DNA of 64,000 bases from positions 2,728,001-2,792,000 of the forward strand of contig NZ_CP019445.1 of the NCBI RefSeq assembly GCF_001975225.1. The letters run 5' to 3'. A program made the translations under genes and the position numbers. Each line of letters begins with the position of its first letter. The first letter of the stretch is position 1. A model generated the notes under the pieces. It did not search any database and was not told the origin of the DNA. It saw only the letters and a list, made by a program, of their open reading frames with translations. Source of the stretch: Kosakonia cowanii JCM 10956 = DSM 18146 (GTDB lineage: Bacteria; Pseudomonadota; Gammaproteobacteria; Enterobacterales; Enterobacteriaceae). Below are positions 17,957 through 26,297 of the stretch, piece after piece.

Positions 17957-19212
17957 CTCTCCATCCCCAGCGCGCGCTTACCGTGCGCATTCAGATCGCT
18001 GAGCGTAAAGCGGCCTGACCAGTCGCGCTCATAATCCTCGCGCGGAAAATCCCCGGGCGAGCTGCCTTGCTCCAGTGCGACCTTCACCGTGCGGGCATAA
18101 GCCAGGTTCTTCTCACACAGCGGGGCAGCGGGGATATACATCACATTGCCCCAGCCCTGCTGGTTTTCCACCGGGGCGACTGAGTGGATCACATCGCAGT
18201 GCCACCAGACGGAATCGCCCGCTTCAAGGGGAGGAATGCTGCTCAGCGCTTCCATCAGCAGCGGGTGCCACTTCTCTGAAACCGGCAGCACGCGGCCAGG
18301 TGCCACGCCGCACAGCTCATCGTCCGGGATATCATCCAGCAGCGGGCGCAGCAGAATGTAGGCCATCGCCTCGGGGATCGGCACCACGTGCAGCAACCCC
18401 TGACCAGCGATCATATCCGACAGCGCCGTCCAGCCCTGGAAGGTGCGAAACACTGAACATTTGGTGGTGTTCTCAACCGAGTACTCCTCCACCTCGGTGC
18501 GGTGCGCCGCATCCCATGGATCATATTGATCCAGTTTGCCGTTAAAGACGTTGGCAAAGACGCGCTGATAGGCCGGCAGCAGCCAGCGCTCCAGCGCGCC
18601 GGAATCCGTATGCGCCCCCAGCCCTTTCGAGGTGGTGCCCGGCGGGCGGCGGCGAATGCGATCCGGGTAGATGACGCTAACATCGGGGTTAAACCACGTG
18701 CGCCCCTCGCTCTCAAACCGCCACAGCCGGTTGAGGAAAGATTGCGCGGCCGCCATTTCATCGCTCTGGCGCGCCTGCATCTGCGCCTGTGACCAGTAGA
18801 TCGGGTAGATCTCCGGGCGCGAAGCCTCCAGCGTGCCGAAAAAGCTGTCGCCCGGGCCTTTATAGACCTCATCAAAATGGTTTTCCGCCAGGTAGTCGAG
18901 CATCGCGCGATCCCAGCCCAGCGCCTGCTCGCGCGGGAAATGGCCTTTAATCACCACGCAGCCGCGACGTTTGATCAACGCGCGCTGTGCCTCGGTCACG
19001 CGTCCGTTGGCGAGATCGGCATAGTTAAGCTGCGGCCAGACAGATTCGCCGCGGGCTTTTATCGCCTTAATCTCCTCCACGCGCTCACTAATACGCGCGC
19101 TGAGTTGATCGAACAGCTGTTGTACATCGCCAATTTGCGCCCGCAGCGCCTGTTTCATCTGGCGGATGGCGGTTTTGTGGTCGGCAGGAAGGGTTTCATG
19201 GGTAAACGTCAT
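17953..19212 (-). CDS. ybiU: DUF1479 protein YbiU (Fe(II)/2-oxoglutarate oxygenase-like)
   Basis: The ATG at 19212 follows AGAGGT at good spacing and gives 419 residues (E. coli 421). It is a cytoplasmic protein of the DUF1479 family. The pair HTDSG (near residue 201) and HCDVIHSV (near 338-343) looks like the metal-binding His-X-Asp...His of double-stranded beta-helix oxygenases, but activity is not established. Its substrate is unknown. The gene is read alone, with a 14-bp palindromic box just upstream that also occurs before ybiV and ybiY. Confidence 0.93.
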   Translation of the reverse strand: MTFTHETLPADHKTAIRQMKQALRAQIGDVQQLFDQLSARISERVEEIKAIKARGESVWPQLNYADLANGRVTEAQRALIKRRGCVVIKGHFPREQALGWDRAMLDYLAENHFDEVYKGPGDSFFGTLEASRPEIYPIYWSQAQMQARQSDEMAAAQSFLNRLWRFESEGRTWFNPDVSVIYPDRIRRRPPGTTSKGLGAHTDSGALERWLLPAYQRVFANVFNGKLDQYDPWDAAHRTEVEEYSVENTTKCSVFRTFQGWTALSDMIAGQGLLHVVPIPEAMAYILLRPLLDDIPDDELCGVAPGRVLPVSEKWHPLLMEALSSIPPLEAGDSVWWHCDVIHSVAPVENQQGWGNVMYIPAAPLCEKNLAYARTVKVALEQGSSPGDFPREDYERDWSGRFTLSDLNAHGKRALGMES

Positions 19213-19225
19213 AGGCACCTCTTTC

Positions 19226-19239
19226 TTTCATTCGAAAGT
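19226..19239 (-). promoter_or_regulatory. Shared 14-bp palindromic box upstream of ybiU
   Basis: TTTCATTCGAAAGT, extended to CTTTCATTCGAAAG at 19225-19238 with CTTTC/GAAAG arms. It lies 13 bp upstream of the ybiU start, close to its ribosome site. The same 14-mer occurs upstream of ybiV and of ybiY. Confidence 0.65.
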
Positions 19240-19363
19240 AATTAAGATTACAAATGACAATCTAAGTTAAAAATAAGTTAATGCAAGTTTAAAAACTTGA
19301 TGGATTGCACAAAGCGGGAGAAGGCCGAGGGAGAGTGCCGACGGCGGGGCGTCGGCAGGGGGA

Positions 19364-20179
19364 TCAGCGGTCGAACGGGGCAGTGTTATCCAGCACCGCC
19401 TGAATCACATTCAGCACGCCGTGGTGGTTGTTGTCATCGGTCTGGTGACGAGCAATGGCTTTAATCGCGTCGGTGGCGTTGCCCATGGCGAAAGAGTAGT
19501 CGGTCATGCGCAGCATTTCGGCGTCGTTTCCGCTATCGCCCAGCGTCACACACGCTTGCGGGGAGAGGTTCCAGCGCTTGAGCAGACGCGAAATACCGTT
19601 GGCTTTATGCAGGCCGGGGATAATCAGATCGACAAAGCCGAAGCCGCTGGTTACCGGTTTCATAATCCCGTCGAGCGAGGTGTGCAGTTCATCAACCAGC
19701 GCCGGGATCTCGCTGTCCGGCAGATTCAGGGAGAATTTAAACAGCGTATCGTCAATCTGCGTGAAGTCGCGCACCGGCTTTAAGCGGTGATAGTGTTCCG
19801 CCATCAGATCGACAAACTCTTGCGGCGCGGCTTCGTTGATATAGGCGCTTTCAAGCCCGCAGGCGACAAAGTTCAGGCCGCCGCCTTTTAACAGCTCGCC
19901 CATCACCACCTGGGATTCGTGGCGGGTCAGTTCGCCGTGGAACAGTTGTTGGCCGTGTTCGTAGACCAGCGCGCCGTTTTCGGCGACGAAGGAGATGCGA
20001 TCCTTAAGCTCCGGGAAGAAGGAGATGAGCTGGTAGTACTGGTTGCCGCTGGCAACCACGAATTCGATATTGCGCTGCTGGAGTTGCTCGAATTGCGCCA
20101 TAAACCGCGTGCGATCGTACTTTTTGGCGTCATCAAGGAAAGTTCCGTCCATATCAGTGACGATAACTTTGACGGTCAT
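19364..20179 (-). CDS. ybiV: HAD-superfamily (Cof-type) sugar phosphatase YbiV
   Basis: The protein has 271 residues, as in E. coli. The HAD motifs are in place: DMDGT with Asp9 and Asp11, VASGNQ, and the acidic motif [11 protein letters not shown] near residue 220, with a type IIB cap between. YbiV-type enzymes dephosphorylate sugar phosphates in the cytoplasm. AGGAG lies 9 bases before the ATG. A CRP-like site and the shared 14-bp box lie 50-85 bp upstream, followed directly by an ERIC element. Confidence 0.95.
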   Translation of the reverse strand: MTVKVIVTDMDGTFLDDAKKYDRTRFMAQFEQLQQRNIEFVVASGNQYYQLISFFPELKDRISFVAENGALVYEHGQQLFHGELTRHESQVVMGELLKGGGLNFVACGLESAYINEAAPQEFVDLMAEHYHRLKPVRDFTQIDDTLFKFSLNLPDSEIPALVDELHTSLDGIMKPVTSGFGFVDLIIPGLHKANGISRLLKRWNLSPQACVTLGDSGNDAEMLRMTDYSFAMGNATDAIKAIARHQTDDNNHHGVLNVIQAVLDNTAPFDR

Positions 20180-20227
20180 ATATAGCGCTCCTGAATGTCA
20201 TAACGAGGAGCAACATTCTAGAGAGAA

Positions 20228-20243
20228 TGTGATGAGTTACACA
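20228..20243 (-). promoter_or_regulatory. Candidate CRP site upstream of ybiV
   Basis: TGTGA-N6-ACACA matches nine of ten core CRP bases. It lies about 50-65 bp upstream of the ybiV start and 8 bp from the shared 14-bp box. Confidence 0.5.
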
Positions 20244-20250
20244 AATTTTA

Positions 20251-20264
20251 TTTCATTCGAAAGT
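20251..20264 (-). promoter_or_regulatory. Shared 14-bp palindromic box upstream of ybiV
   Basis: TTTCATTCGAAAGT, identical to the boxes before ybiU and ybiY. It abuts the end of ERIC copy 2, which starts with the last base of the box. Confidence 0.65.
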
Positions 20265-20390
20265 TTAACCGTCCTCTTTCGAGCCGCAGGTGTGTTGGCG
20301 GCGATGGCTTACCCCGGTCATTTACTTTTTGTAAACTCCCGGGGATGCGCCACCTTGCCGCCTTCCTGCGATTCGAAATACCTGGTTAAA
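20264..20390 (+). repeat. ERIC element, copy 2
   Basis: 127-bp imperfect palindrome with termini TTTAACC and GGTTAAA and the ERIC core CCCCGGTCATTTAC...GTAAACTCCCGGGG. It is about three-quarters identical to copy 1. It lies between the 3' end of ybiW and the ybiV regulatory sites. Confidence 0.9.
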
Positions 20391-20414
20391 GCGGAATGGT
20401 TTCTAACCTTAACA

Positions 20415-22847
20415 TCACAACGTATGTTCGGTGCGGGCAATAATATCGTCCTGCGCATCCGGCGACAGGGCGGTGAAAAACGCTGAATACCCGGCGACGC
20501 GCACTACCAAATCACGATATTGATCCGGGTGCTGCTTCGCGGCGAGCAGCGTCTCGCGCGAGACAATGTTGTACTGAATATGCCAGCCTTTATGCACCTC
20601 AAAAAAGGTGCGCAGCAGCGCCATCAGCTTCTGCCGGTCGCCGTCATTTTCAAGCGTCGAGGGGTTGAGCTTCTGGTTAAGCAGCACGCCGCCGAGGATC
20701 GCGCCAACCGGCAGTTTGCCCACTGAGTTTATCACCGCCGTCGGCCCAAGATGGTCGGTGCCGGAGGCCGGGCTTGCCCCCTCTGCCAGCGGCGTATGGG
20801 CTTTGCGCCCGTCCGGCGTGGCCATGGTTGCCGCGCCAAACGGCACGTTGGCGGAGATCGACGAGGTACCGGCGTAGTATTTGCCGCCAATCGGCCCACG
20901 CCCGTAACGCGGGTTGCGATACTGCTTTAGCTCGTCGATATAGGTCTGATACGCGCGCACCAGCAGGGCATCGACGTTCTCATCATCATTGCCATACTTC
21001 GGCGCGCTGTTGATAAGCCGCTGGCGTAGTTGTTCGTGGCTCAGGCCGTCGAAATCTGCCGCCAGCGCCTCGGCCAGCTGCTGCTGGCCGATAAGGCACT
21101 GCTCAAGCACTAACTTTTTCACCGCCGCGAGGCTGTTACCAAGATTGGCGATGCCCACCTGCAGGCCGGAGACCCAGTCATACTTCGCGCCGCCCTGTTT
21201 GATGCTCTTCGCCCGCTCAATGCAGTCGTCGACCAGCGCCGAGCAGAGAATATCCGGCACGTTCTCCTCAAGCATAGTGTCGACAACATACTCAATCTCG
21301 ATTGATTTGCGCGTGTAGTAGCGGATCTGCCGGTCCCATGCTTCTATCACCTCATCAAAATGGCGGAAGTTGCCTGCCGACAGCGCCTCTTTTTGCGCCA
21401 GGAAAACCTCGCCGCTGGTGGCGTCACGCCCGCCCTCCAGCGCCGCCAGCATCACGCGGGCGAAGTTGATAAAGCTCATGCCGGTGCAGCGGTAACCCCA
21501 TTTACCGCCGACGGCGGTTTCGATACAGCCAATCGCCGCGTAGTCGTAAGCATCGGCAGGCTCCACGCCCAGCGCGATAAAGGCCGGAATGACAATCTCA
21601 TCGTTATTAAACGCCGGCATGCCAAACCCGCAGCGGATCACCTGCACGCAGGCGTCGAGAAAATCGTCACTCATTCCGGCGTGATAGCGCACGCTGAGGT
21701 TGGGCTGGGTGGAGCGCAACCGCCCGCAGGATTCGAGGATGGCGTAAGAGAGCGGGTTAACCGCGTCATGGATCTGGCCGTTGTGCCACATTTGCCCGCC
21801 GATGGTGACATTCTGGTAGAGCGGGCTGCCCGCCGAGGCTTTCGAGTGGCTGCCGGAGCGGATTTTGTTCACCTCCAGCAGCTTCAGCCAGCAGCTCTGC
21901 AACAGCTCAATACCCTGCTCGCGGTGTAGCGTCTGTTGCAGCTCGACATCGCGACGCCAGAAGGGGTAGAGATACTGATCCATTCGACCAAACGACACGG
22001 AATGGCCGTTGGATTCAATCTGCAACAGTAGCTGGATAAAGTAGCAGAGTTGCAGCGCCTGCCAGAAGGTGCGCGGCGGCTGGTGGGCAATAAGCTCACA
22101 GTTCTCGGCGATAGCCAACAGTTCGTCGCGGCGGCTTTCGCGCGACTCGTCAGCCGCCATGGTGCGCGCAAGGTCGGCAAAACGCACAATATGCAGGCTG
22201 ACGGCCTCAAGCACGATATCAATCGCTTTCAGGAACTGCTCGCCGTGCAGATCGTCAAGCTGCGTCAAATCAATCCGCGTGCGGCGCTCGCGCACCTGCT
22301 CACGCAGGCCATCCAGCCCTTTTGCCAGCAGCAGCGGGAAGTTCACCGCCAGGTGCGCATCGCCGGAGGTCATATTGCCTTCGGCTTTGATAATGCCGCT
22401 CGCAAGCAGCGCTTTTTGTTCGTCGGTAAACATGCCGTAGCAGCGATCCTGCACCGTCTGGCCGCGCCACCACGGGCAGACTTCATGCAGAACGCGCTTA
22501 TTCGCTTGGCTGACCGCAAAGCCCGCACCGGGGCGATCTGCCAGCTCATCAATCTCTTTCTCAATCCAGGAAACGGTGTACTCGGGGAAGATCGGCGCGG
22601 CGCGTACTTCGCTTGCCTGGTTGCCGATAATCAACTCGTCATGTTTGATCCAGATTGTGCGCTGCGCCAGGTGATGGGCTAATGCCAGCGCGCGGCGCAC
22701 TGGCAGCGGCTTATCCATATGCTGCTGGTAAATCTGCGTATAGTGCAGCGCACGTTCGGTGCAGATCGGCGGTTTTACAACCGAGATCAGCGCCTGTTTA
22801 TGCGCGCGGATGCGTTCAGGCAGCGTGTTGAGTTGCATCAGAGTCAT
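20415..22847 (-). CDS. ybiW: Glycyl radical enzyme YbiW
   Basis: The start MTLMQLNTL (22847), behind GAGGAT, gives 810 residues, as in E. coli. The C-terminal glycyl radical site is RVAGYSAFF, and the thiyl cysteine lies in AAIGCIETAVGGKWG. A single Cys followed by Ile-Glu is the pattern of the dehydratase/eliminase class, whereas pyruvate formate-lyase has two adjacent cysteines, so the common name formate acetyltransferase is doubtful. The reaction is unknown. It is oxygen-sensitive by family and needs the YbiY activase, encoded 4 bp upstream. Confidence 0.93.
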   Translation of the reverse strand: MTLMQLNTLPERIRAHKQALISVVKPPICTERALHYTQIYQQHMDKPLPVRRALALAHHLAQRTIWIKHDELIIGNQASEVRAAPIFPEYTVSWIEKEIDELADRPGAGFAVSQANKRVLHEVCPWWRGQTVQDRCYGMFTDEQKALLASGIIKAEGNMTSGDAHLAVNFPLLLAKGLDGLREQVRERRTRIDLTQLDDLHGEQFLKAIDIVLEAVSLHIVRFADLARTMAADESRESRRDELLAIAENCELIAHQPPRTFWQALQLCYFIQLLLQIESNGHSVSFGRMDQYLYPFWRRDVELQQTLHREQGIELLQSCWLKLLEVNKIRSGSHSKASAGSPLYQNVTIGGQMWHNGQIHDAVNPLSYAILESCGRLRSTQPNLSVRYHAGMSDDFLDACVQVIRCGFGMPAFNNDEIVIPAFIALGVEPADAYDYAAIGCIETAVGGKWGYRCTGMSFINFARVMLAALEGGRDATSGEVFLAQKEALSAGNFRHFDEVIEAWDRQIRYYTRKSIEIEYVVDTMLEENVPDILCSALVDDCIERAKSIKQGGAKYDWVSGLQVGIANLGNSLAAVKKLVLEQCLIGQQQLAEALAADFDGLSHEQLRQRLINSAPKYGNDDENVDALLVRAYQTYIDELKQYRNPRYGRGPIGGKYYAGTSSISANVPFGAATMATPDGRKAHTPLAEGASPASGTDHLGPTAVINSVGKLPVGAILGGVLLNQKLNPSTLENDGDRQKLMALLRTFFEVHKGWHIQYNIVSRETLLAAKQHPDQYRDLVVRVAGYSAFFTALSPDAQDDIIARTEHTL

Positions 22848-22851
22848 AATC

Positions 22852-23751
22852 TTATCCTCGCAGTGTCGTCGCCAGCCCTTTCTGGCGGGCAAATGCCGCG
22901 GCGAATGCCAGCAGTTCAGGGTCGTCGAGCGGTTTTTCAGGGGCGGTATAGGGTTCGCCGAGCAGGTCAAACTTCTGCATGCCTAGCGTGTGATAGGGCA
23001 GAAAGTGGATCTCGCCGACGCGCAGCTGGTCGGCGGCAAAGTTGGTAATCGCTTCAATGGAGGCTTTATCGGCGTTAAAGCCGGGGATCAGCGGCACGCG
23101 AATAATCATCTTTTTCCCGGCGCGGGCGAGGCGTTGCAGATTATCGAGCACGCGCGCGGCAGAGCCGTTCGTCCAGGCACGAAAGGCATTCTCATCGACA
23201 TGTTTAAGATCGGCGAGAAAGAGATCTACCCACGGCAGCGAGGGTTCGATATAACGCCACGGCACATGCAGGCAGGTCTCAACGGCGGTATGGATGCCGT
23301 GCTGATGGCTCTCGCGCAGCAGTGCTTCTGAAAGTTCGGGGTGCATAAAGGGCTCGCCGCCGGAGAGCGTCACGCCGCCGCCGCTGCGATCGTAAAAGGG
23401 TTTGTCGCGCAGCAAAGTCGCCATCATCTCCGCCACGGATTTCTCTTCGCCACAGATACTCAGCGCTTCGGTCGGGCAGCAGCCGATGAGGGCATCCAGC
23501 GCTGCATCGGTGATCTTTTCACGCTGGATCAAGAGATGATTTTGCGCGCGTTGAATTACCGCAGGCGCAGCGCGTTGGCACAAATCGCAGCCGGTAAGGC
23601 AGAGGCGCGGGTCAAACAGCAGGTCGCGCGAGCGGGTACGGCTTTCCGGGTTCTGGCACCAGCGGCAGCGCAGCGGGCACCCTTTCAGAAACACCACCGT
23701 GCGAATGCCGGGGCCGTCATGGGTTGAGTAGCGCTGAATATTAAAAATCAT
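22852..23751 (-). CDS. ybiY: Glycyl radical enzyme activase YbiY (radical SAM)
   Basis: The start [15 protein letters not shown] (23751), 7 bases after GGAG, gives 299 residues. The radical SAM cluster motif is Cys-x3-Cys-x2-Cys in [15 protein letters not shown]. An inserted ferredoxin-like part has further cysteines (CLTGCDLC and GCCPTEAL), as in activases of non-PFL glycyl radical enzymes. It should use S-adenosylmethionine to abstract hydrogen from the YbiW glycine. It is the first gene of a two-gene operon with ybiW. The shared 14-bp box lies about 35 bp upstream. Confidence 0.94.
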   Translation of the reverse strand: MIFNIQRYSTHDGPGIRTVVFLKGCPLRCRWCQNPESRTRSRDLLFDPRLCLTGCDLCQRAAPAVIQRAQNHLLIQREKITDAALDALIGCCPTEALSICGEEKSVAEMMATLLRDKPFYDRSGGGVTLSGGEPFMHPELSEALLRESHQHGIHTAVETCLHVPWRYIEPSLPWVDLFLADLKHVDENAFRAWTNGSAARVLDNLQRLARAGKKMIIRVPLIPGFNADKASIEAITNFAADQLRVGEIHFLPYHTLGMQKFDLLGEPYTAPEKPLDDPELLAFAAAFARQKGLATTLRG

Positions 23752-23786
23752 CGACCATCTCCACATATTTCATATGGAGATTAAAT

Positions 23787-23804
23787 AACTTTCGAATGAA
23801 AGTT
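23787..23804 (-). promoter_or_regulatory. Shared palindromic box upstream of ybiY-ybiW (best copy)
   Basis: AACTTTCGAATGAAAGTT has 7-bp arms AACTTTC and GAAAGTT around GAAT. Read on the minus strand it contains the same TTTCATTCGAAAGT 14-mer as the boxes before ybiU and ybiV. Confidence 0.7.
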
Positions 23805-23850
23805 GCTGTGATGGGGTTCGCGGTTTACGCCTTGTGCCTGACAGGGAGAT

Positions 23851-24120
23851 TGCCGGGTGGCGCTGCGCTTACCCGGCCTACAAAACCGCCGCCATCCGGC
23901 AAAAAGAAGCCCGCAAACCCGTAGGCCTGATAAGGCGTTACGCCGCCATCCGGCAAAAAGAGGCCCGCAAACCCGTAGGCCGGATAAGGCATTTATGCCG
24001 CCATCCGGCAAAAAGATGTCCGCAATTCCGTAGGCCGGATAAGGCGTTTACGCTGGCATCCGGCAAAAAGAGGTCCGCAAACCCGTCGGCCGGATAAGGC
24101 GTTTACGCCGCCATCCGGCA
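23851..24120. repeat. Tandem REP array between ybiY and moeB
   Basis: One REP in one orientation (23851-23881, with the variant GCCGGGTGGC/ACCCGGC arms) and a half unit are followed by four REPs all in the same direction (from 23921, 23975, 24030 and 24085; period 54-55 bp) joined by CAAAAAGAGGCCCGCAAACCC-like linkers. In E. coli fsaA lies at this place; no such gene is present here. Confidence 0.9.
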
Positions 24121-24121
24121 A

Positions 24122-24892
24122 TTAAGCCGCGGGCGATGCGCCATCGCCGCACACTTCACACTGCGGGTTACGCATAAGCTTCATCTCGCGGAACTGGCAC
24201 TGCATCGCATCGTACATCACGATCTTGCCCGCGGCGGGCGTGCCGTAATGGGTCAACACCTTAATCGCTTCCATCGCCTGCATCGATCCGATAACGCCGA
24301 CCAGCGGCGCCATCACGCCTGCTTCCACGCAGGTCAGCGCATTCTCGCCAAACAGGCGGCTCAAACAGCGATAGCACGGCGCGCCGTCCGCCCAGGTAAA
24401 GACGCTGATCTGCCCCTCCATGCGGATCGCCGCGCCGGAGACCAGCGGCACTTTATGCTGAAAACAGCCAGCGTTGAGCTGGTTACGGATCGCCACATTG
24501 TCAGTGCAGTCCAGCACCAGATCGTGCGCGGCAATCTGCGCGAACAGCGCCGCTTCATCAAGCAGGGCATTAACGGTGACATACTCGACATGCGGGTTGA
24601 TACGCAGCAGCGATTCGCGGGCAGAGTCCACTTTAGCGCTACCGATATCCGCATCGCCGTGCAGCGTCTGGCGCTGCAGATTTGACAGCGCTACCGTATC
24701 AAAATCGAGCAGCGTCATGGTGCCTGCGCCCGCTGCCGCCAGATATTGCGCTGCCGCGCAGCCAAGGCCGCCGAGCCCGACCACCAGTACGCGCGCGGCT
24801 TTTAACCGCTCCTGGCCGTCAAAATCGAACCCGCGCAGAGTAATCTGCCGGTTGTAGCGCATCATCTCGCTGTCGCTGAGCTCTTCTGCCAT
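24122..24892 (-). CDS. moeB: Molybdopterin-synthase adenylyltransferase MoeB
   Basis: The protein has 256 residues. An E1-like Rossmann fold is shown by VLVVGLGGLGCAAAQYLAAAG and by DCTDNVAIRNQLN. Two Cys pairs for the structural zinc are CYRC near residue 172 and CEVC near 244. MoeB activates the C-terminus of MoaD with ATP so that it can receive sulfur for molybdopterin synthesis in the cytoplasm. The gene lies 2 bp downstream of moeA, with which it is co-transcribed. The last residues (GDGASPAA) are slightly longer than in E. coli. Confidence 0.95.
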   Translation of the reverse strand: MAEELSDSEMMRYNRQITLRGFDFDGQERLKAARVLVVGLGGLGCAAAQYLAAAGAGTMTLLDFDTVALSNLQRQTLHGDADIGSAKVDSARESLLRINPHVEYVTVNALLDEAALFAQIAAHDLVLDCTDNVAIRNQLNAGCFQHKVPLVSGAAIRMEGQISVFTWADGAPCYRCLSRLFGENALTCVEAGVMAPLVGVIGSMQAMEAIKVLTHYGTPAAGKIVMYDAMQCQFREMKLMRNPQCEVCGDGASPAA

Positions 24893-24894
24893 CG

Positions 24895-26127
24895 TCAGCC
24901 TCCGAAGAGATGGTTAAACATCTCCACATCCACCCATTCGCCCGCCGCCACGTTGCCGCGCTCGCGCTCGAGCACCACAAAGCAGTTGCCCTGGCTGAAG
25001 GAGCTGAAAATGTGCGAGCCCTGGTGGCCGGTGGTGCGCACTTCGAGCGTGCCATCTTCGCCACGGCTGACAATCCCGCGCTGGAAATCGAGACGCCCCG
25101 GCGACTTTTTCAGCCCGCCGATAACGCGCGCGCGAAAACGCAGTGGCGTCACATCCGCGCCATTGCCGCTTAGTTTCGCCAGCAATGGCAGCACCAACTG
25201 GTAGAAGGTGAGGGCGGCGGAGACCGGGTTGCCCGGCAGGCCGCAGAACCAGCTATTTGTTAGCTTGCCGAACGCAAAGGGTTTGCCCGGTTTGATCGCC
25301 AGCTTCCAGAAGGCGATTTCACCCAGCTCATCAAGAATGGTTTTGGTGTAGTCCGCTTCGCCCACCGACACGCCGCCGGTGCTGATCACTACGTCCGCCT
25401 GGCTGTCGGCGGCGATAAAGGTGTCGCGCAGTTTCTGCGGATCGTCCGGCACAATCCCGAGGTTAATCACCTCATAACCAAGTTGTTCCAGCATCAGGTG
25501 GACTGACAGGCGGTTAGTGTCATAAATCTGCCCGTCAGCCAGCGGCTGGCCCGGCAGTTGCAGCTCATCACCGGTAGAGAAGAGGGCTACGCGCACTTTG
25601 CGTACCACGCTCACGTCGGCGATGCCGAGGGAGGCGAGCACCGGCAGCTCGGCGGCGGTCAGTTTTGTGCCCGCCGTAAAGACGCTGGCGCCTTTGGCGA
25701 TATCTTCGCCCGCGCGGCGAATGTTCTGATTAGCGCGCACCTCGGCGGTAAAGCGGATGCCGTCGTCGCTCTGCTCCGTCTGCTCCTGCATCACCACCGC
25801 CTCGCAGCCCGCCGGGATCGGTGCGCCGGTCATAATGCGTATGCAGGTGCCTTGCGGCCACTCGCCGTTAAAGGGCTGCCCGGCAAAGGCTTTGCCCGCC
25901 ACCGGCAGCGCGTTGCCGCCGTTGAGATCCGCCAGGCGCACGGCATAGCCGTCCATCGCTGAGTTATCAAAACCGGGGACATTCAGCGGCGAAACAATAT
26001 TTTGCGCGACTACACGGCCAAAACAGGCGAGCAGCGGCAGGGTTTCATGCTCAGTGAGCGGTGAAATGCGTGACAGCATTTTCGACAGCGCCGTCTCCAG
26101 CGAGATCAGGCCATTTGCAGATTCCAT
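24895..26127 (-). CDS. moeA: Molybdopterin molybdenumtransferase MoeA
   Basis: The start [14 protein letters not shown] (26127) gives 410 residues, close to 411 in E. coli; the further upstream in-frame start is not conserved. Diagnostic stretches include [34 protein letters not shown] and [11 protein letters not shown]. MoeA inserts molybdate into adenylylated molybdopterin to finish the molybdenum cofactor. It is the first gene of moeA-moeB, divergent from gsiA with 170 bp between. In E. coli iaaA precedes gsiA; here it is absent. Confidence 0.96.
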   Translation of the reverse strand: MESANGLISLETALSKMLSRISPLTEHETLPLLACFGRVVAQNIVSPLNVPGFDNSAMDGYAVRLADLNGGNALPVAGKAFAGQPFNGEWPQGTCIRIMTGAPIPAGCEAVVMQEQTEQSDDGIRFTAEVRANQNIRRAGEDIAKGASVFTAGTKLTAAELPVLASLGIADVSVVRKVRVALFSTGDELQLPGQPLADGQIYDTNRLSVHLMLEQLGYEVINLGIVPDDPQKLRDTFIAADSQADVVISTGGVSVGEADYTKTILDELGEIAFWKLAIKPGKPFAFGKLTNSWFCGLPGNPVSAALTFYQLVLPLLAKLSGNGADVTPLRFRARVIGGLKKSPGRLDFQRGIVSRGEDGTLEVRTTGHQGSHIFSSFSQGNCFVVLERERGNVAAGEWVDVEMFNHLFGG

Positions 26128-26221
26128 AATTTCTATCCAGTCAACGCGAGAAGCGGCCATTATGGCAGAAAAGGGGTGGGGTCAATATGACTTGCGTCTA
26201 CCTCATTGTTATCACATTGCT

Positions 26222-26235
26222 TTACATCGTTGTAA
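26222..26235. promoter_or_regulatory. Inverted repeat upstream of gsiA
   Basis: TTACA-TCGT-TGTAA in the moeA/gsiA divergent space, about 63 bp before the gsiA start. It could be an operator; no protein can be named. Confidence 0.3.
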
Positions 26236-26297
26236 CGACTTCCTATATTCAGAAATCGTCTTTCCCAAAGGCAGCTATCGTAAAAAAGGAGAGTGGG

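Noticed and set aside
23851..24120. CRISPR-like look of evenly spaced repeats
   Set aside because: The units are REP palindromes and the linkers are nearly identical to each other, while true spacers would differ; no cas genes are near.
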